A stretch of 58,922 nucleotides of DNA, taken from NCBI RefSeq assembly GCF_022848905.1, contig NZ_JAFIRA010000020.1, positions 1 through 58,922 of the forward strand, written 5' to 3'. A program made the position numbers and the translations under genes. Origin of the DNA: Thermostichus vulcanus str. 'Rupite'. Its GTDB lineage: Bacteria > Cyanobacteriota > Cyanobacteriia > Thermostichales > Thermostichaceae. Under the pieces are notes generated by a model. It had not been told where the DNA came from, did not search any database, and saw nothing but the letters and a program-made list of their open reading frames with translations. Shown here in pieces: positions 35,054 to 43,234 of the stretch (its first letter is position 1; the number at the start of each line of letters is the position of its first letter).

Positions 35054-35521
35054 AAAAGCTAACCCTATTCCAGCGGCCAGTAAAGCTCCCCCCAACCACA
35101 CCAACGAAAAACGGGATCCAGTATCGGTTCGATCCATCGGTTCTGGCTGTGGATTGCTTCGCTGGTTAACCGGATTGGGCGCGACAACAGTCAGATCCTC
35201 CAGTAACAGATCGCTCTTCTCGGCTAGGGAAATCGTAGTATCTGGCATCGCCAACGTCGGGTTGAGTAGGGATCTCGCTTGTTCCCACTCGTATTCGGCA
35301 CGGCCCAGCTCCCGCCCATAGACCGTCACCTGTTCCAGACCCGATAGGGCTAGGGCCTTCAGCTCTGCTTGCACCTGGTCAGTCAGGTGAGGATAATCCA
35401 GCTGTACCTCGGCAGAACGTCCCAGCAAAACATGCAAATGCCCCTGGCGACGTTTAACGGCAATCTTGACGGGGGCACCCAACCGGGACTGCAACACCGC
35501 TGCGATCTCAGCTTCGGTCAT
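35033..35521 (-). CDS. Conserved hypothetical protein with C-terminal membrane anchor
   Basis: A 162-residue protein starting MTEAEIAAVLQSRLGAPVKIAVK, with an alpha/beta N-terminal domain of about 90 residues (HLHVLLGRSAEVQLDYPHL and LSGLEQVTVYGRELG). A Pro/Asn-rich linker and one membrane helix at the very end (FSLVWLGGALLAAGIGLAFLILAFL, followed at once by the stop) make it a tail-anchored type. Similar proteins occur in cyanobacteria as far as I recall, without known function. Confidence 0.65.
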   Translation of the reverse strand: MTEAEIAAVLQSRLGAPVKIAVKRRQGHLHVLLGRSAEVQLDYPHLTDQVQAELKALALSGLEQVTVYGRELGRAEYEWEQARSLLNPTLAMPDTTISLAEKSDLLLEDLTVVAPNPVNQRSNPQPEPMDRTDTGSRFSLVWLGGALLAAGIGLAFLILAFL

Positions 35522-35694
35522 GAAGGCAACATCCGAACATAGGCGGGTTAATTCTAATACAATCCTAGGGTTAATGCTGCGGATGATTGGGAGGTTCCAG
35601 GCTAAAATACGGTTCGCGTCAGCGAAGAGACATCGGCCCCTGACACATCAGGGTCTGTTGCCCTTCCCCGAACCGGATCCCTACTGGCAGTTCC

Positions 35695-36360
35695 ATGCAA
35701 GAGAAAAGCATCGTCCGCGACTATTTCAACTCCATTGGCTTCGACCGTTGGCGGCGCATCTACGGAGAGGATGAGGTCAATTTTGTCCAAAAAGACATTC
35801 GCTCCGGCCATGCCCGTACCGTAGCCACTGTGTTGGAATGGCTGGGGGATCCCTCAGGTTTGCAGATTTGTGATGCGGGGTGTGGGGTCGGTAGTCTTAG
35901 TTTGCCGTTGGCTGCCAAAGGGGCCCGCGTCTTCGCCAGCGACATTTCCGAACAAATGGTGAACGAAGCCCGCCGTCGCCAGCAAATCCAGTTGGGATCC
36001 ACCGAGAACCCCCAATTTCGGGTCTCGGACTTAGAGGAACTAAGCGGAGAATATGATGCCGTCATTTGCCTGGATGTGATGATCCACTACCCAGAAGCCG
36101 ATGCCCTGCGCATGCTGGAACATCTAACCCGCCTGGCCCGCTCTCGCTTGATCTTCAGTTTTGCCCCCAAAACCCCTCTGTTGACGTTGCTAAAAAAAGT
36201 GGGAGAGTTCTTCCCCGGCCCCAGCAAAGCCACCCGTGCCTACCAACACCGAGAAGCGATTTTGGTGAGCAAATTAACCGAATTGGGCTGGAACGTTCAG
36301 CAACGACAGACCATTCGTAGCCGCTTTTACTTTGCCTGGATTCTGGATTTGGCCCGGTGA
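35695..36360 (+). CDS. chlM: Magnesium protoporphyrin IX methyltransferase
   Basis: A 221-residue SAM-dependent enzyme methylating Mg-protoporphyrin IX in chlorophyll synthesis. The start MQEKSIVRDYFNSIGFDRWRRIYG and FVQKDIRSGHARTVATVLEWL are typical of ChlM/BchM. The SAM site is ICDAGCGVGSLSLPLAAKGA, followed by CLDVMIHYPEAD and RSRLIFSFAPKTPLLTLLKKVGEFFPG. It places the organism among the oxygenic or anoxygenic phototrophs. It stands alone, with its own upstream region of about 170 bases. Confidence 0.95.
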   Translation: MQEKSIVRDYFNSIGFDRWRRIYGEDEVNFVQKDIRSGHARTVATVLEWLGDPSGLQICDAGCGVGSLSLPLAAKGARVFASDISEQMVNEARRRQQIQLGSTENPQFRVSDLEELSGEYDAVICLDVMIHYPEADALRMLEHLTRLARSRLIFSFAPKTPLLTLLKKVGEFFPGPSKATRAYQHREAILVSKLTELGWNVQQRQTIRSRFYFAWILDLAR

Positions 36361-36387
36361 ATCCCAAGTCTGAATCCAAGCTCATCT

Positions 36388-36406
36388 CCCAGCTTTTTGG
36401 GCTTTT
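36388..36406 (+). terminator. Possible weak terminator after chlM
   Basis: CCCA and TGGG can form a short stem around a GCTTTT loop, followed by CTTTTT. It lies about 30 bases after the chlM stop. The stem is only four base pairs. Confidence 0.3.
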
Positions 36407-36478
36407 TGGGTATTAAGATCACCGCCAAAACTTCGCCGCAGCTGCTATGACTAAAGCAGTGGGTGGTGAGGAATTGTG

Positions 36479-37498
36479 ATGAAAAGGCCACAGCTTGAAG
36501 AAGGATATCCGCTCATCGATTGTCGGCACTTCGATGAAACAACCGTGAATTTGTTTTTGTTGCCAGGGCCGCATCCTTATCGAGAAACCGAAGAATTCCT
36601 GCTCGATTGTGAAATGCGGGCGGATGAGTTGCCCCGTTATCTGCGGCGAGCTTTGCTGGAGTTTCAGGTCTATTCCAACCCGGAAGGGATCCTGTTGTTA
36701 CGGGGGTTACCTGTAGATCCAGGGCTTTACCACACCCGGACTCCGGCTCTAGCCCAGCGCTCGGAGGAGAAAACCACCTTTGTCAGCGAGCGGTGTTTGG
36801 CCATGATCGGCAGCCGCCTGGGTCACTTGGTTTCCTACATTCAAGAAAAAAATGGCGATTTGTTCCAAAACTTAGTGCCTACACCTGGCTGCGAGGAGGT
36901 GCAATCTTCAGAGGGATCCCGAACACGACTGCAATTCCACCGCGAGACGGTTTTTCACCCTTATCCGCCGGAATTTCTGTTGTTGTTTTGCCTGCGCCCC
37001 GACCATGACCGCCAGGCAGAGACCACCTATGCCAGCATCAGCCATGCCCTACCCCTCTTGAGTGATCGGGAACGGGAGCTGCTGTTTGAGCCCCTCTACC
37101 GCACCGGCATCGACTACTCTTTCGGTAATCTGCAAACCTTGACCAATGGCCCGATTTTGCCTGTACTGTATGGCCGCCAAGAGGATCCCTTCTTGAACTA
37201 CGACGAAGACTTGATGGTGGGGCTAACCCCCGAAGCGGGTCTGGCCCTAGAAGCCCTGAAGGAAGCAATCAACGCTGTCTACCGAGGCATTAAATTGGAA
37301 ACAGGTGATCTCCTCTGCATTGACAATCGCCGCACTGTCCATGGACGAACCGCCTTTACTCCCCGCTACGACGGGTTCGACCGCTGGATTCAACGCTCCT
37401 TTGTGGTGCGGGATCTCGGCCTTTCGGCAGTAGATCGCTACCCTGGAGAACGCATCATTCGCACGGCTTTTACCATCGACCAACCGGCACTTAACTAA
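36479..37498 (+). CDS. Fe(II)/2-oxoglutarate oxygenase, clavaminate-synthase/TauD-like
   Basis: A 339-residue enzyme of the clavaminate-synthase-like group, whose known members hydroxylate free amino acids such as asparagine and arginine (AsnO, VioC). The iron ligands are visible as the His and Glu of LQFHRETVFHPYPPEF (HxE form) and the distal His in NRRTVHGRTAF. An Arg follows in RWIQRSFVVRDL and is likely to hold 2-oxoglutarate. GILLLRGLPVDP is the usual N-terminal strand. The substrate is unknown; no peptide-synthetase genes are near. A GTG directly precedes the ATG. Confidence 0.75.
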   Translation: MKRPQLEEGYPLIDCRHFDETTVNLFLLPGPHPYRETEEFLLDCEMRADELPRYLRRALLEFQVYSNPEGILLLRGLPVDPGLYHTRTPALAQRSEEKTTFVSERCLAMIGSRLGHLVSYIQEKNGDLFQNLVPTPGCEEVQSSEGSRTRLQFHRETVFHPYPPEFLLLFCLRPDHDRQAETTYASISHALPLLSDRERELLFEPLYRTGIDYSFGNLQTLTNGPILPVLYGRQEDPFLNYDEDLMVGLTPEAGLALEALKEAINAVYRGIKLETGDLLCIDNRRTVHGRTAFTPRYDGFDRWIQRSFVVRDLGLSAVDRYPGERIIRTAFTIDQPALN

Positions 37499-37587
37499 GA
37501 GGATATTTGGAAATGCGGAAAGGATTCTGACGTTCGTGAACGTTCCGTTCGCACCTTCTCCCGCCGTAGGTATAACAGCCTCTTGGA

Positions 37588-37655
37588 TTGACACTCCCCC
37601 GGTTAGAAACCGGGGGATTCTCCCTTCTAGCTCCCCACAGCTTGAAGCTGTGAGG
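37588..37655 (-). ncRNA. Candidate omega RNA, 3' part, copy 2
   Basis: The copy 2 counterpart of the right-end hairpins. The stem over the tnpB end (37633-37655) keeps 11 pairs with one G-U, although three stem bases differ from copies 1 and 3. Expression is not known. Confidence 0.4.
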
Positions 37656-38799
37656 GATTCATGGAGTTCAGGGGATTGCCAACTACCCCATCCCCTGAGC
37701 CGACCGTACCCATTACAGATACGGCTTCTTTTAGACTCAGGGGACACGAAAACCCGTCCCACTGGGCAATGTTCATTGCGGCATTCCAGTCTGCATCACA
37801 GCAATACCCGTCCTGCCCAGTGAACAAATGCCCACTCCTTTTCCCAATCAATCCTGTCCTGTGGTCGGTTTTGGATGTGTAGGCAGCAGGACGTTTATGC
37901 AGCGTCCTGCCCGCCATTTCCAGCTTGTAGGCAACCTTCCACTCCAAGTCGTAGTACGACCAGGTATGGCGCGATTTCCCGGCATCCGAACGCGCCTTCT
38001 GGCTCTGTCTGGATTGGCGGATACCCGAGAGGTCTTCCATCCACACATCCGCATTTACCGCATTGGCAAACCGCACAATGCGGCGGCTAACGGTGTGGTT
38101 GACCGCCCTCATCCACCGGGCTTCTTTGCGCTCCAGTCGCTTGAGTGCTCGGTATTTACCCGCCTGCTGCAACTGGGCACGACGCTTCTGGAAACGACGA
38201 CGACGATAGGCTACCTCTCCACCCCCAAAAAACACCGCCCGACCCCAACGGGTGGCCGCCACTGCCAAACGGTTCTGCCCACGGTCAACACCTAGTCGCT
38301 CCGTACTCTTCACTTCGGGAACTTCCCAAGTGATAGACAGAACAGCATACCAAACCCCACGTATTTGCATCAGTTTCAAGGTTCCCCGTTCACAATCCTG
38401 CCCGGCCAAGATGCGCTCAAGACGCTCGGCATAGTAGAAACTGCCAACCTCAAGGGGAACCCGCTTGTCACCCTGAATTGTGGGGAAACTCACTGAGTAG
38501 GTGCTACCTACTTTGTGCAGCTTCCAGTTTTGGTTGTTGACCTCTGGCCAGAACACTTTGAAGTGTTTGACCCGCTGGCCGGCTTTCCCCTTCAGGACAC
38601 GAATCACTTGGTTGGAGAGGGCCGACTTGAGTGGTGTCACCACTTTGGCGGTTGTTAATGCCCTCCGCTCCTTCGGACTGATGCGGAGCAGTTCGTTTGC
38701 CAGTGCGGTTGTCGCACAAACCGTCTGGGCAAACATCTCTGCTTTGACCGCATTGAGGTCAAGAAACTTGAGCTTGAGTGTGGTGGTGACCCGTTTCAT
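37627..38799 (-). CDS. tnpB: TnpB, copy 2
   Basis: A 390-residue protein nearly identical to copy 1, with the same three RuvC residues and the same absence of a zinc ribbon. Differences are scattered, for example TVCATTALAN in place of TVWATTELAN, and NPSQLQAVGS at the end in place of NTPQLQAVGG. The reading frame is intact, so selection or very recent spread has kept both copies open. Confidence 0.88.
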   Translation of the reverse strand: MKRVTTTLKLKFLDLNAVKAEMFAQTVCATTALANELLRISPKERRALTTAKVVTPLKSALSNQVIRVLKGKAGQRVKHFKVFWPEVNNQNWKLHKVGSTYSVSFPTIQGDKRVPLEVGSFYYAERLERILAGQDCERGTLKLMQIRGVWYAVLSITWEVPEVKSTERLGVDRGQNRLAVAATRWGRAVFFGGGEVAYRRRRFQKRRAQLQQAGKYRALKRLERKEARWMRAVNHTVSRRIVRFANAVNADVWMEDLSGIRQSRQSQKARSDAGKSRHTWSYYDLEWKVAYKLEMAGRTLHKRPAAYTSKTDHRTGLIGKRSGHLFTGQDGYCCDADWNAAMNIAQWDGFSCPLSLKEAVSVMGTVGSGDGVVGNPLNSMNPSQLQAVGS

Positions 38800-38958
38800 G
38801 GGGACTATTGTATGTACTATTTCTGTTGCTGAATAAATTCAGCCTGTGCGCTTATATCCCCCGGTTAGAAACCGGGGGCTTTACGCTGCTTTTCGTAAGG
38901 AAAGCCTGTCAGAGACACGTGCTAGCGTGCCCTTGGCGAAAAGGGCTGTCAATGGATC

Positions 38959-40179
38959 TTAAGCGGGATCCACCCAGCGACCATCGGCTTTGATCAACTC
39001 GATCAGTTCTTTCACCCCATCCGCCTCCGGCACCTTCTTCACCTCTTCTTTGCCGCGATAGAGGGAGATGAAGCCGGGATTTTTGCCCACATAGCCATAA
39101 TCTGCATCGGCCATTTCGCCAGGGCCATTGACAATGCAGCCCATTACCGCAATATCCAGGCCCACCAAATGCTGGGTTGCGGCGCGAACCTTGTGCAGCA
39201 CCTCCTCCAGGTTGAAGAGGGTACGGCCACAGGAGGGGCAAGCCACGTATTCCACCATCGTCTTGCGCAGGTTCAGGGCCTGCAAAATGCTGTAGGCAAC
39301 CGGGATCTCCTTTTCCGGTGCTTCTGTCAGAGAAACGCGAATGGTATCGCCGATCCCTTCGGCCAACAGGGTTCCAATCCCCACTGCCGACTTAATCCGG
39401 CCATACTCTCCATCCCCGGCCTCGGTCACCCCTAAATGGAATGGATAGTTTAATCCCAGCGCATCAAAGCGTTGGGCTGCCAGTCGATAAGCCGCCAACA
39501 TCACCTGTGGACGGGAAGCCTTAAAGGAAAGGACGATGTTGTGAAAATCTTGCTCGGCACAGATTTGGGCAAATTCCAGGGCCGACTCCACCATACCTTC
39601 GGGAGTATCCCCATAGGTGAACAGCATCCGCTCCGCCAGGGATCCGTGGTTAACCCCAATGCGCATGGCTTTGTTTTGATCCTTGAGGGTTTGCACCAAA
39701 GGGGTAAAGGTTTCGCGGATTCGATCGCGGATGGCCTCAAATTCCGCCTGTGTGTATTCTGTACGACCCGGCTGTGGTTTTTCAAAGACAAACAGCCCTG
39801 GATTGATGCGCACCTTATCGACGTACTTGGAAACCTCCAGCGCGATCTTGACCCCGTTGTGATGGACATCAGCCACCAAGGGCACCGGCTTGTAGGTTTG
39901 GATCAACCTGTCCCGAATCGCTTCCATGGCCTTGGCATGGGCCATGCTCGGGGTGGTCACCCGCACAATTTCAGATCCCGCTTCATGTAAACGGCGGATC
40001 CCGGCCACAGCCGCTTCGATATCGAGGGTGTCTTCGTTGATCATGGATTGCACCACCACCGGATGCTGACTGCCGATCAACACATCAGCGACCGCCACAG
40101 TACGGGTAGGACGACGGGGATAGACGGGTTCTGGGTAAGGCTGTTGAGGGGAGACAGGGGGGCAGTCCAGGGTTTGCAT
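38959..40179 (-). CDS. ispG: 4-hydroxy-3-methylbut-2-enyl diphosphate synthase (ferredoxin)
   Basis: A 406-residue [4Fe-4S] enzyme of the MEP isoprenoid pathway (GcpE). The start includes [25 protein letters not shown]. The iron-sulfur ligands are in [16 protein letters not shown] (CxxC) and [17 protein letters not shown], which also carries the conserved Glu. Cyanobacterial IspG takes electrons from ferredoxin. IS copy 2 ends about 65 bases beyond its stop codon and leaves the gene intact. Confidence 0.96.
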   Translation of the reverse strand: MQTLDCPPVSPQQPYPEPVYPRRPTRTVAVADVLIGSQHPVVVQSMINEDTLDIEAAVAGIRRLHEAGSEIVRVTTPSMAHAKAMEAIRDRLIQTYKPVPLVADVHHNGVKIALEVSKYVDKVRINPGLFVFEKPQPGRTEYTQAEFEAIRDRIRETFTPLVQTLKDQNKAMRIGVNHGSLAERMLFTYGDTPEGMVESALEFAQICAEQDFHNIVLSFKASRPQVMLAAYRLAAQRFDALGLNYPFHLGVTEAGDGEYGRIKSAVGIGTLLAEGIGDTIRVSLTEAPEKEIPVAYSILQALNLRKTMVEYVACPSCGRTLFNLEEVLHKVRAATQHLVGLDIAVMGCIVNGPGEMADADYGYVGKNPGFISLYRGKEEVKKVPEADGVKELIELIKADGRWVDPA

Positions 40180-40345
40180 AGCTCTGGCAGGGAAGGATGT
40201 CCTTTAGCTTGATTGTAGGCGGAAATGGAAGAGGAGCCGGGAGCAAGACTGGGGTTAGCTCGGCAAGCAGCGGTGGACTGTTCGGCTGAGATTGTGTCGG
40301 CTTCAGGGTTGGCAGAACTGTCGCTGGGGATTCAGGAAGACGCGG

Positions 40346-41176
40346 CTAGAGAGGCTGCTGCGGGGTTCGGCTCAGCTCAGGATAGGCACTGAGGGGTTCA
40401 ACCGCGAGGATCTCCACGGGATCCCCTACTCTCAACTTTTTGCCCGCCTCGGTTTTCGGGATCCAAGTATTCAGCCCAAGGCGATAAAAGTGATCAAACC
40501 GGCTAACCTCGGCCCACGGGGGTAAAGTTTTCTGCCGCTGGACAACGAAGTGCTTCTGAAAGCCGAGATAGGAAGCGCCCGTGATCGGATCGCGGGTGGG
40601 TACCCCACAGCGGGCACAGGGGTTAATGCCCAACAGCTCCACCTCTCCAATGCGAAAGCGCACCCCCTGATCCGCCTGGGCAAAGAGGTGATCTTCCCAA
40701 AAGGGCGGGCACTCCGATACTTCAATATTCATGCGAAACCGCTGCCGCAGCTCCTCTGCGGTGAGTCCGGGGAACCAGTTGGCCACCACTTCGAGAGTGG
40801 AGGTGCTGATCAGGGTAGGGCCACTGGCGTAAGGATCATCGGGAAAGCCTGTGATCGGTGCTTCCAGAACCTGCACCGGAAACCCCAGCCAGTTGCTCAG
40901 CCAAGTTTGTAGGGGATCCCGCTCCTGTTGCAGATCAAACTGCGCTGCCTGTCCATCCCCCCACAGCTGCACCTGTCGCAGCCCCGGATCAAATTGGGCT
41001 CGCAAGCGATGGAGCTGGGCATAGCGTTTGCCGTTCACCCGTCGGCCCTGAGCATCCACTAGCATATAGCGGCGATCCCCCAGGAGAGCACCCGCTGCTG
41101 TCAGGCTCACCTCCGGTAGTGATACCCCATCTAAGGACTTGATCGGGTAAAGGGTTAACTCAGCAACATCGGGCAT
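40346..41176 (-). CDS. MOSC-domain protein (mARC/YcbX-like)
   Basis: A 276-residue protein with the N-terminal MOSC beta-barrel (VAELTLYPIKSLDGVSLPEVSLTAAGALLGDRRYMLVD) and the MOSC domain, with RFRMNIEVSECPPFWED and the molybdenum-ligand Cys in NPCARCGVPTRDP. Related proteins bind molybdenum cofactor and reduce N-hydroxylated compounds. It has no membrane segment, so it is probably cytoplasmic. Confidence 0.82.
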   Translation of the reverse strand: MPDVAELTLYPIKSLDGVSLPEVSLTAAGALLGDRRYMLVDAQGRRVNGKRYAQLHRLRAQFDPGLRQVQLWGDGQAAQFDLQQERDPLQTWLSNWLGFPVQVLEAPITGFPDDPYASGPTLISTSTLEVVANWFPGLTAEELRQRFRMNIEVSECPPFWEDHLFAQADQGVRFRIGEVELLGINPCARCGVPTRDPITGASYLGFQKHFVVQRQKTLPPWAEVSRFDHFYRLGLNTWIPKTEAGKKLRVGDPVEILAVEPLSAYPELSRTPQQPL

Positions 41177-41221
41177 GGTTTTGGTTTACCCATCGGGATC
41201 CCTGTTGCCATCAACTGACCA

Positions 41222-41737
41222 TCAGCCATCGGCTTCGGTGGGGTAGTCGGTGAAGGGTCGGCTGCGAATGAAATCCTTGGGGCTGACATTTTCCACAAAC
41301 TTGCGAAACTGCTCCCGCTCCTCTTCATCGGCATCTTGGTTCATGGGAATGGAGGCTTCTGCGATCACTTCTTCGACCGTCCAGATGGGGACATGGGCCC
41401 GCAGGGCAATAGCAATGGCATCACTGGGGCGGCAGTCGATTTCTTGTTTTTTCTCGCCGTTCAGAGTGGTGAGCACCGCATAAAACGTATTGTCCAACAG
41501 GGCATGAATAACCACTCGCTCTAAGGTGATCCCCCAGGTCTCCCAAGAGTTGAGCAGCAGATCATGGGTCATGGGACGTAGGGGCTTTTGGTCATCTAGG
41601 GCCTGCAAAATGGCGTTGGCCTCCGCTTTACCCACCCAAATGGGCAAGGCACGGCGCTCGCTGCTGTCGCGGAGGATCACAATGGGGTTCTGGTTAACGG
41701 CATCAACCGCGATCCCAGCCACATGCATCTCGATCAT
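41222..41737 (-). CDS. Bifunctional nuclease family protein (DUF151)
   Basis: A 171-residue protein starting MIEMHVAGIAVDAVNQNPIVILRD, with LPIWVGKAEANAI and EIDCRPSDAIAIALRAHVPIW, the conserved core of the BFN/DUF151 family described in plants and bacteria as DNase/RNase. An acidic C-terminal tail is common in cyanobacterial members. The ATG at 41737 is preferred over an upstream one. It is divergent from cobK with 64 bases between. Confidence 0.85.
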   Translation of the reverse strand: MIEMHVAGIAVDAVNQNPIVILRDSSERRALPIWVGKAEANAILQALDDQKPLRPMTHDLLLNSWETWGITLERVVIHALLDNTFYAVLTTLNGEKKQEIDCRPSDAIAIALRAHVPIWTVEEVIAEASIPMNQDADEEEREQFRKFVENVSPKDFIRSRPFTDYPTEADG

Positions 41738-41801
41738 GAGCAATTGCCTCCAGCCATTAGCCTTGATCGTATCTACGGGTGTCAAAGTTTGGCAACACAC
41801 C

Positions 41802-42578
41802 ATGAACCTACTCCGTAACCCGACTCCGGTGGCAGTGCTCGGCGGTACGAGCGAGAGTCGCAGCTTAGCTCAAGCCCTCAGCCAACAAGGGATCCCCTGG
41901 CTAGTGACGGTCACTACGGCAGGCGCAACAGGACTGTATCAGGATTTACCCGGTCAGGTGATCATCACCCGATTTTCGTCGGCATCTTTGGGGCCATTCC
42001 TGCGAGAACATGGGATCCGAGTGGTGGTGGATGCTTCTCATCCTTTTGCCCAGCAGATCTCGCAACTGGCCATCCAGGTGACGGCGCAACTGGGGATCCC
42101 TTACCTGCGCTACGAACGCCCGCCGGTTGAGTTGGATCCTGCGGTACAGGTGGTGCCGGATTGGCGGGGGGTACTCACAGATGAGGTGCTGCTGGGGCGG
42201 CGGGTACTCCTGCTGGTGGGGGTGAAGGCTCTGCCGCTGTTTTTGCCCTGGCAAGAGCGTTCTCAACTGTGGGCGCGAGTCTTACCAGAATCGGTTCCCC
42301 AGGCGGTGCAAGCCGGGATCCCTGCCGAACGGGTGATCGGGATGCGGTTGCCCCTGAGTTTTGAGCAAGAATGGCAGCTTTGGCAGCAGTTGTCCATTGA
42401 AGTGGCAATCAGCAAAGCTTCTGGAGAGGCCGGCGGACTGAGGATCAAGCAAGCAGTGGCCAAAACCCTCGGGATCCCGCTGTGGGTGATCCAGCGGCCC
42501 CCTCTGGACTACCCCTGGTGTAGTGAGGATTTGGCAGAGGTGGTGCAGGAATGTCAAAGGTTACTGAGGGATGCCTAA
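41802..42578 (+). CDS. cobK: Cobalt-precorrin-6A reductase
   Basis: A 258-residue NAD(P)H enzyme of corrin-ring synthesis (CobK/CbiJ). The start VAVLGGTSESRSLAQALSQQG is the nucleotide-binding region, followed by VVVDASHPFAQQIS and YLRYERPPVELD. The C-terminal ISKASGEAGGLRIKQAVAKTLGIPLWVIQRPP is the family signature. It shows that the cell makes its own cobalamin. The frame is open to 41526, but those 92 codons lie over the divergent gene and are not part of it. Confidence 0.9.
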   Translation: MNLLRNPTPVAVLGGTSESRSLAQALSQQGIPWLVTVTTAGATGLYQDLPGQVIITRFSSASLGPFLREHGIRVVVDASHPFAQQISQLAIQVTAQLGIPYLRYERPPVELDPAVQVVPDWRGVLTDEVLLGRRVLLLVGVKALPLFLPWQERSQLWARVLPESVPQAVQAGIPAERVIGMRLPLSFEQEWQLWQQLSIEVAISKASGEAGGLRIKQAVAKTLGIPLWVIQRPPLDYPWCSEDLAEVVQECQRLLRDA

Positions 42579-42667
42579 TTTTCAGGCAGGGCACTGGCTC
42601 CCATAAGCTGGAATGGGGAACCCTAGGAAAAGCTATACGCTCTATACGCTAAGGACGCTGAATTGCG

Positions 42668-43234
42668 ATGAATGGGCCAGAAATTACCTTGACGGGGGAA
42701 ACCCTTTCGACGCTAACGCTGACCGCTCTACTGGCTATCGGCCTATTCTTTTTTTTGCGAGCTTCGGGTAAAGATCGAACGGAGAACCGCCTCTACTTTA
42801 GCAGCCGTCCGTTAAACTCCTTGGGATCCGCCTTGCGCAGCCATTTGCAGGGTCGGGCCTACCAACTGCAATCCACCGATTCTGATGGCATCGCCACCTT
42901 TGCGGGGGAGGCTAAGGCCAGTACCGGCTTGGCGCTTTTTCTCACCGGGCTGGCGGGGGTGGGGTTGGCCTGTTTGGCGCTGGTTTTGTCCACCCTTGAG
43001 CCGCAATGGGGGGGGTGGCCCTGGATGCTGATGCTGGCTTCCCCTTGGGCCGGTTGGTACTACCGCCAGCGCAACCAACGCCCGGAACAGATCCGCCTCA
43101 AACTGCAAGAGGAGAGTTCTGGATCCCGGCTGTGGGTGGAGGGGCATCGGGATGAGCTGGATATTTTGGCGGCCACCTTTGCTCTGGAGGAACGGGATCC
43201 CGTTGAGGAAGAGTTGAGCAGCAACGAGTCCTAA
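42668..43234 (+). CDS. Cofactor assembly of complex C subunit B (CCB2/CCB4-like)
   Basis: A 188-residue membrane protein similar to the CCB2/CCB4 proteins that help attach heme c(i) covalently to cytochrome b6. It has a membrane helix near the start ([24 protein letters not shown]), a soluble loop ([31 protein letters not shown]) and two more helices with [18 protein letters not shown]. It would act in the thylakoid membrane. The last four bases overlap the end of the convergent mutS gene. Confidence 0.78.
   Translation: MNGPEITLTGETLSTLTLTALLAIGLFFFLRASGKDRTENRLYFSSRPLNSLGSALRSHLQGRAYQLQSTDSDGIATFAGEAKASTGLALFLTGLAGVGLACLALVLSTLEPQWGGWPWMLMLASPWAGWYYRQRNQRPEQIRLKLQEESSGSRLWVEGHRDELDILAATFALEERDPVEEELSSNES

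Larger units (their letters stand above)
37588..38894 (-). mobile_element. IS608-like element, copy 2
   Basis: A 1307-bp copy in the same orientation as copy 1. TTAC precedes the left end (plus 38895-38898), and TCAA is the last tetranucleotide of the right end (plus 37588-37591). Both terminal hairpins are present. It is 86 bp shorter than copy 1, because the stretch holding the tnpA remnant is gone. It lies in the convergent gap between the oxygenase gene and ispG, so no gene is broken. It contains no GGATCC. Confidence 0.88.
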
